Shown here piece after piece: positions 1 to 5,650 of a DNA stretch of 8,094 nucleotides (its first letter is position 1; every line of letters starts with the position of its first letter). A program made the translations under genes and the position numbers. The stretch comes from JABFRJ01 sp033812735 (GTDB lineage Bacteria; Pseudomonadota; Alphaproteobacteria; Rhizobiales; Hyphomicrobiaceae). The DNA is taken from assembly GCA_033812735.1 (NCBI GenBank), contig JAPXTA010000178.1:1-8094 (forward strand), in the 5' to 3' direction. A model generated the notes under the pieces. It was not told where the DNA came from. It searched no databases and saw only the letters and a list, made by a program, of their open reading frames with translations.

Positions 1-280
1 AGATATCCCAAAATTGGTTGTAAGAGTGACTCTGCCGAAGGACCTGGAACGCTGGTTTATCTACTAATCCGAAAAGAAACGTGACTGCCGCGATCTCGAA
101 GCCTAAAAGCGCCCCAAGCAGACCAACGAGAGAAGAAATCAGGGTTATGCCTGAGTCGCTTTTCTGGGTGAGTTGCTTGAGGTCAATACCGAAAGACAAC
201 GCGACCAGATATAGCAGCCCACTCATCACGCCTGCTACTAATAATTCCAACAGCAAGAAATGGCGTCGCCAGAACTCCAT
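1..280 (-). CDS. Partial membrane protein of unknown function, second gene of a two-gene accessory cassette (3' end outside window)
   Basis: Translating the minus strand from the ATG at 280-278 gives 93 residues with no stop before the window edge, so the C-terminus is missing. After a short basic start (MEFWRRH), a first hydrophobic helix spans about residues 8-30. A second spans about residues 47-72 and carries a glutamate (Glu62, in GFEIAAV) inside the predicted membrane segment. A polar stretch (VDKPAFQVLRQSHSYNQFW) follows. The ATG shares its A with the stop codon of the upstream gene (TAATG), which supports both the start and translational coupling. Base composition is AT-rich like its partner and unlike the rest of the window. 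I do not recognise the family. Small membrane proteins paired with a soluble protein occur in several anti-phage systems, which makes a membrane effector role possible but unproven. Confidence 0.75.
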   Translation of the reverse strand, partial: MEFWRRHFLLLELLVAGVMSGLLYLVALSFGIDLKQLTQKSDSGITLISSLVGLLGALLGFEIAAVTFLFGLVDKPAFQVLRQSHSYNQFWDI

Positions 281-1233
281 TAAAGAAACAGCCGTCCTTG
301 AACGGCCTCCGCAAGTTCATTGAAGTGTTCCTGATAAGCTTCGTTTAGCTTTTGATAAGCGACATCGCTGTTTATGCCCTTCGAGCGCTTGTTGCGTCTG
401 GCGATAAGTTTGACTGCGATCAAATGATCTTCGAGCAAATCAACCTCATCGATACGGCCAGCAGCATTGACGCCACGAACTGTAACCTTCTTCATGAGCT
501 CTCGTGCTTCATGCCTGGAGTTTTGCATGACCTCTGCAAATTTAACCGACAGTTTCTTGAGCCGACTTTCTGGATGGTTCTCCGCGTGTAGATTGAGGTG
601 GATGGCCTTGTTCGCGCCGGCGTTTCTCAGAGCCTGGAATGCACCTCCGACATGTTGGTCAGCCCTGTTCATTAAATTAAATGCATCTGCGCTCCCATAG
701 AGTTCAAGAAACTTTACTACCGGCATGCCTTTGACAAGTTGAACAACATCTCTCTGAAACAGTGGGAGGAAATCCAGTTTTTCGGTCAGCTTGTCTCTCT
801 TTGCATATAAATATGGCCCGAGCGCCCTAATGCGAGGGCCATCGAAATTAAACTCAGCGACCGTATAGCCGTCCTCAAATATCATTACGTGCATGATTTC
901 GGCGAGACCCTCGTCTGTTGAAAGTTCGAGGTCTTCGAATGCTCCGCTTTTCTCTCGTGTTGGCAGTCCACTGAGCCTCGTTCTTACGAAACGGAGCCTA
1001 ATAGGAAATTGAGCTCGGTCAACCTTCACAAAATGCCGATTTCCATCACTATCTTTCTGATAGCGACCGTTGAGATTGGGTGGCAATGCTTCGATATGTT
1101 CAAGTTCTCGAGGCAATGCTGGTATTAGTTCTTGAGCATTACGAAGACGGTAGAAGTAGATGCGCCGCAATATGCCGTCTTGCTTTGGCCGCATGGCGAT
1201 ATCCCGTGGCAGAAGTGACGCGAAACTTCGCAT
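280..1233 (-). CDS. Hypothetical soluble protein (317 aa), first gene of a two-gene accessory cassette
   Basis: This is an open reading frame of 317 residues with no signal peptide or membrane segment. Near the N-terminus it has an IYFYRL strand-like motif. In the middle (about residues 104-144) a run resembling GLAEIMHVMIF..AEFNFDGPRIRALGPYL looks like a compact alpha/beta core. The C-terminal third is charged and helical (KLSVKFAEVMQNSRHEARE, then LIAVKLIARRNKR). I cannot assign a known domain or catalytic motif. Two starts are possible. The ATG at 1233 has no clear Shine-Dalgarno. The in-frame ATG at 1194, giving 304 residues beginning MRPKQDG, has GGGA seven bases upstream and starts just before the IYFYRL motif, so it may be the true start. 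The stop codon overlaps the next gene's ATG as TAATG. Composition is far more AT-rich than in the neighbouring chromosome genes, which suggests horizontal acquisition. A defence or signalling role is a guess from context. Confidence 0.8.
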   Translation of the reverse strand: MRSFASLLPRDIAMRPKQDGILRRIYFYRLRNAQELIPALPRELEHIEALPPNLNGRYQKDSDGNRHFVKVDRAQFPIRLRFVRTRLSGLPTREKSGAFEDLELSTDEGLAEIMHVMIFEDGYTVAEFNFDGPRIRALGPYLYAKRDKLTEKLDFLPLFQRDVVQLVKGMPVVKFLELYGSADAFNLMNRADQHVGGAFQALRNAGANKAIHLNLHAENHPESRLKKLSVKFAEVMQNSRHEARELMKKVTVRGVNAAGRIDEVDLLEDHLIAVKLIARRNKRSKGINSDVAYQKLNEAYQEHFNELAEAVQGRLFL

Positions 1234-1299
1234 CGAATTACTACCACGGGTTGGCGGGATGTCTTGCGCTGTGAGCTGAATATCAACTGGAATTTTCGC

Positions 1300-3369
1300 T
1301 CACGCCGCGCTCGCCTTGTGGTTCGTCAGAACCTGATCGGCAAGCCGCCCGGTCAGTTCTGCGAGGTGATGGAACTTCGCAGAATAAGTACCGACACCCG
1401 ACGACGCCGAGCGAAGTTCCACGATCAGATCCTGCATCTCGCTTTCCGGCAGATGCGCCTGCACGACATCCCATCCGGTCCACCCCGGCCGCGCGTCGAA
1501 GCCGAGGATCTGCCCGCGCCGTTGCGAAATGATCGCATTGACCCGCGCCGTCGCTTCCGACGGCACTGCGATCTCGACTTCCATGATCGGCTCGAGCAGG
1601 ACAGGTTGGCACTTCGGCATGCCCTCGCTCATCGCGAGACGCCCCGCTTGCCGGAACGCCATGTCGGATGAATCGACCGAGTGATACGAGCCGTCGAGCA
1701 GCGTCACGCCGACATCGACGACCGGGAACCCGAGCGGCCCCCGATTGAGATAGTCCTGCACGCCGATCTCGACTGAGGGTATGTACTGCTTCGGCACCAC
1801 CCCGCCGTGGATCTTCTCGTTGAACTTGAAGCCCTCGCCGCGGGCCAGCGGCTCGATCGCGATGACGACATCGCCGAACTGCCCATGCCCGCCGGATTGC
1901 TTCTTGTGGCGCCCGCGCAGCTCGATCCCCGAGCGGATTGTCTCCTTGTAGGGAACCTGCCGCCGCCCCGTTTCGGCTTCCACCCCGTACTTGCGCTTCA
2001 AGCGCTCGAGCGCGACGCGCAGATGCATCTCGCCCTGCCCCCACAGCACCATCTGGTGCGTATCCTGTGAGTGATCGAGCGACAGCGCCGGGTCTTCTTC
2101 GGTCAGCTTCGACAGCGCCGCCGAAAGCTTCACCTCGTCCTTGCGATCCTTGAGTGAGATCGCAAGGCCATAGACGGGCGCCGGCCGCTTCAATGGCGCG
2201 ACCTGCTTGATGCTGCCGCGCTCCGATGTCAGCGTCTCGCCAGTCCCGATCTTTTCCAGCCGCCCGACTCCGACGGTGTCCCCGGCGTGCGCCGTTCCGC
2301 GTTTCCTTACGGTCTCGCCAATGAGCGAGAAGATGCCGGAGGCGCGCTCGTTGTGGCCGTCTCCGTTGAGTTCGGTGCCTTCGCCGATTTCGCCGGTGAG
2401 AACACGCACCACACTAAGTTTGCCACCATGCGGCGTGTGGATCGTCTTGATCACTTGCGCAGACGATTTGGTATTCTCGATCTTCAGTCGCCGCGCGGTA
2501 TCTTTCACGGTCGGCGCCTCGTGCCGGATCGCCTTGAGCAACCGCACGATGCCGTTGCCGTGCTCGGCTGATCCGAGGAAGACGGGGCATATCAGGCCCT
2601 CGCGCAGCTCCTTCGAGAGATCGTCGAAGATGCGATCGCGCGGGGGCTGCATGTCGGAGAGCAATTGCTCCATCAACTCGTCGTCGTAGTCCGCAATCTG
2701 TTCGAGCATGTGGAAGCGTGCTTCCGTCTCGCGCTCGCGCACGTCCGACGGCATCTCGATCACCTCGGATGGTGCATGCTCGCGGTAGACGTACGCTTTC
2801 TCGGTCGCGAGATCGACATAGCCGACCGCAATGCCGTCCTTCCAGATCGGCACCTGCCGCAGGACGAGCGGCCGCGCGCTCGCCGGCTGCAGCATCGGCA
2901 GGATGTCGCGCACCCGCGCCTCGGTCTCGTCGATCTTGTTCAGGAACAGAAAATGCGGAATGCCGCGATCCTCGAGCGTCTTGAAGATCAGCTGCAAGGC
3001 CGGTACGCGCTTCTCGTCAGGCTCGCAAACGACGATCGCCGCATCGCACGCGGACAGCGCCGCGACCGTATCGCACTGGAACTCGATCGAACCAGGGCAA
3101 TCGATGAACGTGATCGTGTCGTCGAGGAAATGGACGTCGGCGATGTTGGGCTCGACCGTCATGCCGTGGGCGCGCGCCTCGGGTGAAGCGTCACCGACGG
3201 TATTCTTTTCGGTGATCTTGCCCTGCCGCGTCACGGCGCCGGTGCGCGCCAGGATGGCTTCGAGCAATGTCGTCTTTCCGGAGAGATATGGTCCAACGAT
3301 GGCAATGCAGCGTGCGCTGCGGGTACCATTGGCCTCCGGCGCGGTGCCAGGGCGAGTTGACTGACCCAT
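1300..3369 (-). CDS. EF-G-like translational GTPase (elongation factor G paralogue)
   Basis: The 689-residue product has EF-G length and domain order. The GTPase motifs are P-loop GPYLSGKTT (26-34), switch I region with HGMTV (68-72, threonine retained), switch II DCPGS (90-94), NKID (144-147) and GSA (266-268). Domains II-V follow, including SGGHGQFGDV and the domain IV signature YHSVDSSDMAF, and a C-terminal region with GTYSAKFHHLAELT. The ATG at 3369 is chosen because AGGAGG lies five bases upstream; an in-frame extension to 3435 would add 22 residues that look non-conserved. Canonical EF-G has DTPGH at switch II, where the histidine positions the water for GTP hydrolysis. Here it is serine, and the P-loop GPYLSGKTT differs from the usual GHIDAGKTT. 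These are marks of a divergent EF-G-like paralogue rather than the housekeeping fusA, which normally sits in the str operon with rpsL, rpsG and tuf. Whether it acts in translocation, recycling or a stress role is unknown. Confidence 0.9.
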   Translation of the reverse strand: MGQSTRPGTAPEANGTRSARCIAIVGPYLSGKTTLLEAILARTGAVTRQGKITEKNTVGDASPEARAHGMTVEPNIADVHFLDDTITFIDCPGSIEFQCDTVAALSACDAAIVVCEPDEKRVPALQLIFKTLEDRGIPHFLFLNKIDETEARVRDILPMLQPASARPLVLRQVPIWKDGIAVGYVDLATEKAYVYREHAPSEVIEMPSDVRERETEARFHMLEQIADYDDELMEQLLSDMQPPRDRIFDDLSKELREGLICPVFLGSAEHGNGIVRLLKAIRHEAPTVKDTARRLKIENTKSSAQVIKTIHTPHGGKLSVVRVLTGEIGEGTELNGDGHNERASGIFSLIGETVRKRGTAHAGDTVGVGRLEKIGTGETLTSERGSIKQVAPLKRPAPVYGLAISLKDRKDEVKLSAALSKLTEEDPALSLDHSQDTHQMVLWGQGEMHLRVALERLKRKYGVEAETGRRQVPYKETIRSGIELRGRHKKQSGGHGQFGDVVIAIEPLARGEGFKFNEKIHGGVVPKQYIPSVEIGVQDYLNRGPLGFPVVDVGVTLLDGSYHSVDSSDMAFRQAGRLAMSEGMPKCQPVLLEPIMEVEIAVPSEATARVNAIISQRRGQILGFDARPGWTGWDVVQAHLPESEMQDLIVELRSASSGVGTYSAKFHHLAELTGRLADQVLTNHKASAA

Positions 3370-3374
3370 GCTGT

Positions 3375-3380
3375 CCTCCT
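3375..3380 (-). promoter_or_regulatory. Shine-Dalgarno for the EF-G-like gene
   Basis: The minus strand reads AGGAGG followed by five bases (ACAGC) and ATG. This near-perfect site decides the start codon at 3369 over the longer in-frame option at 3435. Confidence 0.8.
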
Positions 3381-3385
3381 CGACT

Positions 3386-3447
3386 CTCAGGCGCAACGGG
3401 GGACGGCCGGCAGAAACGACGCCGGACTGGCGCACCCCGCGCCTGAG
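3386..3447. repeat. Imperfect inverted repeat in the leader of the EF-G-like gene
   Basis: CTCAGGCGC (3386-3394) is perfectly complementary to GCGCCTGAG (3439-3447). Inside it, CCGGC (3407-3411) can pair with GCCGG (3421-3425) around a nine-base loop, and CGGGG (3398-3402) with CCCCG (3435-3439, overlapping the outer arm by one base). The whole could fold as an extended hairpin. Its base lies five bases from the AGGAGG ribosome binding site of the EF-G-like gene. There is no T-run on either strand, so a classical intrinsic terminator is unlikely. It may be a leader structure affecting translation, or a transcript-stabilising or processing element after soxA. Confidence 0.5.
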
Positions 3448-3532
3448 TTGAAGGACGCGTCAGGATTGAAGTGTGGACCTGCTTTGGGAGCGTGGCAAGC
3501 CTGCCACTGGATCCAGATCAAATGGCGACGCA

Positions 3533-3561
3533 ACTGCATGCGTTTAGCCAATTGATGCAGT
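3533..3561. repeat. Short inverted repeat downstream of soxA
   Basis: ACTGCAT (3533-3539) and ATGCAGT (3555-3561) form a perfect seven-base inverted repeat with a 15-base loop, beginning 15 bases after the soxA stop codon. A second small palindrome, GTGGCA/TGCCAC (3492-3497 and 3502-3507) with a four-base loop, lies further on. Neither is followed by a T-tract on the minus strand, so at best they are weak or factor-dependent 3' end structures for the sox transcript. Confidence 0.3.
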
Positions 3562-3575
3562 GCGCAAATGCCGTC

Positions 3576-4355
3576 TCAGCGCCGCACACCGGGACTTTCG
3601 AGGCGAAGCCCCGTGCCGCGCCAGGCCAGATAGAGTTCGAGCGCCGTGTACTCCGGCGACCCCGCCGGCAGCTGTTCCGCCCTGACGCCGAGGGAACACG
3701 CCCTCAGGCGCCGGTGCAGCGAGCCCATCGTCTGCCACTCGAGCCTGTATGCTGGCCAGCCGTTCGTCTGCCCCTGGCTGATCTTGTCGCCGCGCAGGTT
3801 TCGGCCCGTGAGATCGTCGTGGCACTGTGTACACGCGAGGTCGAGCTGACCTTGCTTGGTCTCGAAGAACGCCTTGCCTCGTTCGAAAAAGGGCTTCGCG
3901 GCGCCATCGATCGAGACTGATTTCGCCATGCCGCGCGACTGATACGTGACGAACGCCGTGAGCCCAAGCAGCTCGTTGCTTTCATACGCAAGTGCCTTGG
4001 CACCTTGCTGCTCGGTCCGGCAGAGGTTGATGCGCGCTTCGATGTTCAAAAGCTTCCCGTCGGCATATACCAGCGGGTGTTTCGCAGCCACGCCCTTCAT
4101 GGATTGCGCTGCATTACCGTGGCAAGAGGAACATGATTTGCCGTTGCCGCCGTCCGGCGCGGCATTCCAGGACAAGTTACCGCTTTCGACCCAAAGCATG
4201 CCGGGGTTGCGCGCCTCGTCGTTCTGCAGCGCGCGCGTTTCTTCCGATTGGAAGTCGCTGCCGGGCCGCGGAGTCTCAGGCCGACCACCCGCAGCCGCGA
4301 TCGGAGTCACGGCCAGCGCCGCTGCCGAGAGCAAGGCATATGCGCGCGCGTGCAT
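3576..4355 (-). CDS. soxA: SoxA, diheme c-type cytochrome subunit of the SoxAX sulfur-oxidation complex
   Basis: SoxA with SoxX forms the periplasmic cytochrome complex that oxidatively couples thiosulfate to the SoxY cysteine. The 259-residue product begins with a Sec signal peptide (about residues 1-22, cleavage near IAAAGG). It has two heme c sites, CSSCH (75-79) and CTQCH (175-179), so it is the diheme type. Cys112, in the conserved INLCRTE segment, fits the distal heme-1 ligand. Cys220, in RLRACSLGVRAE, fits the active-site cysteine that is a persulfide heme ligand in Rhodovulum sulfidophilum SoxA. NPGMLWVE, YESNELLGLTAF and YQSRGM are also family hallmarks. The ATG at 4355 overlaps the soxZ stop as TGATG and immediately precedes the signal peptide, so it is preferred over an upstream in-frame extension. 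It is the last sox gene before a 206-base non-coding stretch. Confidence 0.96.
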   Translation of the reverse strand: MHARAYALLSAAALAVTPIAAAGGRPETPRPGSDFQSEETRALQNDEARNPGMLWVESGNLSWNAAPDGGNGKSCSSCHGNAAQSMKGVAAKHPLVYADGKLLNIEARINLCRTEQQGAKALAYESNELLGLTAFVTYQSRGMAKSVSIDGAAKPFFERGKAFFETKQGQLDLACTQCHDDLTGRNLRGDKISQGQTNGWPAYRLEWQTMGSLHRRLRACSLGVRAEQLPAGSPEYTALELYLAWRGTGLRLESPGVRR

Positions 4356-4681
4356 CACGTGACGGCAATCTTCCGCCGCTCGATCGTCGCTTGGCCCTTC
4401 TCGTCGGTCCACGTGAACACCAGTTCACCGCTCTCCGTCGCGATGGTCGAGAAGGCGATGTACGGATTAGCAGCGACGCCAGGATTGAGATCGGCCTTGA
4501 AAATCTCAGCTCCATTGTAGGTCACGACGAATGTGCCGATGATGTCGCGCGGCACCGGCTTGCCCACGTCATCGCGGCGGAACCCAGTCTCCATGATGTG
4601 CTGAATGAGTGTCTTGATCTCGATGATGTCGCCCTTCTTCGCTTGCGGCGGCATCACGATCCGGGTCGGCAGAACAGCCAT
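4355..4681 (-). CDS. soxZ: SoxZ, sulfur carrier complex partner of SoxY
   Basis: SoxZ is the cysteine-free immunoglobulin-like partner of SoxY. SoxYZ carries sulfur intermediates in the periplasm between SoxAX, SoxB and SoxCD. The 108-residue product shows the usual features: PPQAKKGDIIEIKTLIQH near the N-terminus, ETGFRRDD, FVVTYNG, FKADLNPGVAANPYIAF and FTWTDEKG near the C-terminus. There is no cysteine and no signal peptide, as expected for a protein exported by hitch-hiking on Tat-exported SoxY. The start at 4681 is supported by AGGGAG seven bases upstream; an in-frame ORF to 4750 would run into soxY and add an arginine-rich non-homologous extension. The stop overlaps soxA as TGATG. Confidence 0.96.
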   Translation of the reverse strand: MAVLPTRIVMPPQAKKGDIIEIKTLIQHIMETGFRRDDVGKPVPRDIIGTFVVTYNGAEIFKADLNPGVAANPYIAFSTIATESGELVFTWTDEKGQATIERRKIAVT

Positions 4682-4688
4682 GGCGCGT

Positions 4689-4694
4689 CTCCCT
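4689..4694 (-). promoter_or_regulatory. Shine-Dalgarno for soxZ overlapping the soxY stop codon
   Basis: The minus strand reads TAGGGAG, where TAG ends soxY and AGGGAG is the ribosome binding site, followed by seven bases and ATG. It fixes the soxZ start at 4681 and implies coupled translation. Confidence 0.65.
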
Positions 4695-5163
4695 AGCCCG
4701 CATCGACACAGGCGGCGAGCGTGACGATCACGCTGGCATCGCCTTGCCACACGCTGCCGTCGCTCATCTCGGCAAGCGCAACCACGCGCTGGGTCGTGGC
4801 GAGGCGGATGTTCGTTGCGACGCGCGCCCGGCCAGCGCGTGGCCCGAGATGAAAGCGCACCACGTCGACGAGCGGGTTCTTCTCGGACAGGATGTGGATC
4901 GTCTTCACATGGTCGGCAGCGGTCATCGGACTCTGCACCTCGACCGTCATGCCGACGGCATTGCCGTTTTCGGCGAGCTCAGGAATCTTCAACGTCACGC
5001 GGCCGGCTTTCGGCGCAACACCGTTGCCAATGCGCTTGATCGCCTCCATGAGGTCGCTTGTCTCGGCGATCGCGCCCGCAGGCAGGATCGAAAGCGCTAA
5101 GACGCCGGCACTTCCGGCGATCACCGCCCGCCGTGTCGGCGATGGGTTGTCAGCGGACCGCAT
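4693..5163 (-). CDS. soxY: SoxY, covalent sulfur-carrier protein with an atypical C-terminal arm
   Basis: SoxY holds sulfur intermediates as a thioether or persulfide adduct on a cysteine in a flexible C-terminal arm while SoxAX, SoxB and SoxCD act on them. The 156-residue product starts with a Tat-type signal (TRRAVIAG at 10-17, hydrophobic stretch to about 28, likely cleavage after AIA at 33). An immunoglobulin-like SoxY domain follows, with VEVQSPMTAADHVKTIHILS and NIRLATTQRVVALAEMSDG. Its only cysteine is Cys152, in the right place near the end, but the tail is AACVDAG instead of the classical GGCGG, so the arm is longer after the cysteine. The start is the ATG at 5163; a GTG at 5166 is one codon upstream and has better spacing (seven bases) from AAGGAG. 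The gene lies seven bases after soxX and eleven before soxZ. Confidence 0.93.
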   Translation of the reverse strand: MRSADNPSPTRRAVIAGSAGVLALSILPAGAIAETSDLMEAIKRIGNGVAPKAGRVTLKIPELAENGNAVGMTVEVQSPMTAADHVKTIHILSEKNPLVDVVRFHLGPRAGRARVATNIRLATTQRVVALAEMSDGSVWQGDASVIVTLAACVDAG

Positions 5164-5170
5164 CACTGCG

Positions 5171-5650
5171 CTACTCCTTAAGCTGAGCGAGATAGGCGAC
5201 GATATCTTCGATTTGCTGGGCATCGAGCGCGGGCTTGCCGGCATAACGCGCGGCAACCCGGTTCAGACCATCGATCCGGTAGAACGGCGGCATAACGGAT
5301 CGCGGATTGAGCTGGCGCTGGTCGACGACGCGCAGCCGGATTTGAGCGGCCGACAGTCTCGATCCGATACCCGCGAAGCTCGGACCGATGTCGCCTTGAA
5401 ACAGTTCCCGCGGCTCGTTCGGCACCGCGTGACAAATGAGGCAGTTGCCAACCTGCCGGTCGAGGACGACCGACCGTCCTCGGGTTGCGTCACCCGTTTT
5501 GCCATCGAGGGGCGCGATGATCGCATCCCCGGCGACGGCAAACGGAGCAACGCCGTCGCTGAAGGCGGGGCCGCAGAAGCCGGCGAGCGCAACGGCCAGC
5601 AGTGATGACACTGCTGACCTCCGCTTGCCGATCCTGCCGGCCGGCACCAT
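5171..5650 (-). CDS. soxX: SoxX, monoheme c-type cytochrome subunit of SoxAX
   Basis: SoxX accepts electrons from SoxA during formation of the SoxY-bound sulfur adduct and passes them to the respiratory chain. The 159-residue product has a Sec signal peptide (basic KRR at 9-11, hydrophobic core to about 25, cleavage near PAFSDG). The single heme site is CLICH (70-74). The conserved GDIGPSFAGIGSR stretch (86-98) follows. Met120 in SVMPPFY is the expected distal heme ligand. These features, with the LNPRSVMPPFY context, are diagnostic for SoxX rather than a generic small cytochrome c. The ATG at 5650 overlaps the stop of the upstream molybdenum enzyme gene as TGATG; a GTG one codon upstream is possible. 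No strong Shine-Dalgarno precedes it, so translation is probably coupled to the upstream gene. Confidence 0.94.
   Translation of the reverse strand: MVPAGRIGKRRSAVSSLLAVALAGFCGPAFSDGVAPFAVAGDAIIAPLDGKTGDATRGRSVVLDRQVGNCLICHAVPNEPRELFQGDIGPSFAGIGSRLSAAQIRLRVVDQRQLNPRSVMPPFYRIDGLNRVAARYAGKPALDAQQIEDIVAYLAQLKE
5174..5179 (-). promoter_or_regulatory. Shine-Dalgarno for soxY inside the last codons of soxX
   Basis: AAGGAG forms the final Lys-Glu codons of soxX just before its TAG stop. It is ten bases from the soxY ATG and seven from an adjacent GTG, indicating tight coupling of the two genes. Confidence 0.7.

Larger units (their letters stand above)
1..1299. other. AT-rich accessory segment adjoining the EF-G-like gene
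   Basis: GC content drops abruptly to the left of the EF-G-like stop codon. For example, bases 661-720 contain 23 G/C of 60 (38%), while bases 1861-1920 contain 40 of 60 (67%). The change coincides with the end of the conserved gene, and the segment carries only the two cassette genes. The 66 bases at 1234-1299, between the EF-G-like stop and the first cassette ATG, must hold any dedicated promoter. I see a TTGATA hexamer on the minus strand (about 1278-1283) but no convincing -10 element. No tRNA, integrase, direct repeat or insertion-sequence end is visible, so the mechanism of acquisition is unknown and the left boundary is outside the window. Confidence 0.55.

Noticed and set aside
81..323. 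Plus-strand frame of 80 codons over the left-hand membrane protein
   Set aside because: The minus strand here encodes two clean hydrophobic helices starting at a TAATG overlap, which is better supported. The plus-strand product is low in structure and crosses the end of the 317-residue gene.
1..1233. Identification of the two-gene cassette as Kiwa (KwaA/KwaB)
   Set aside because: The soluble-plus-membrane layout is similar, but I see no sequence feature that identifies either protein as KwaA or KwaB, and the gene order (soluble first) differs from kwaA-kwaB.
1283..2044. Minus-strand open frame of 253 codons overlapping the EF-G-like gene
   Set aside because: It lies out of frame within the conserved C-terminal half of the EF-G-like gene. 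The translation is rich in Arg, Gly and Ala without motifs, so it is a GC-rich shadow frame.
3492..3507. Hairpin GTGGCA/TGCCAC as an intrinsic terminator of the sox operon
   Set aside because: The six-base stem is not followed by a T-tract on the minus strand, so an intrinsic terminator cannot be claimed.
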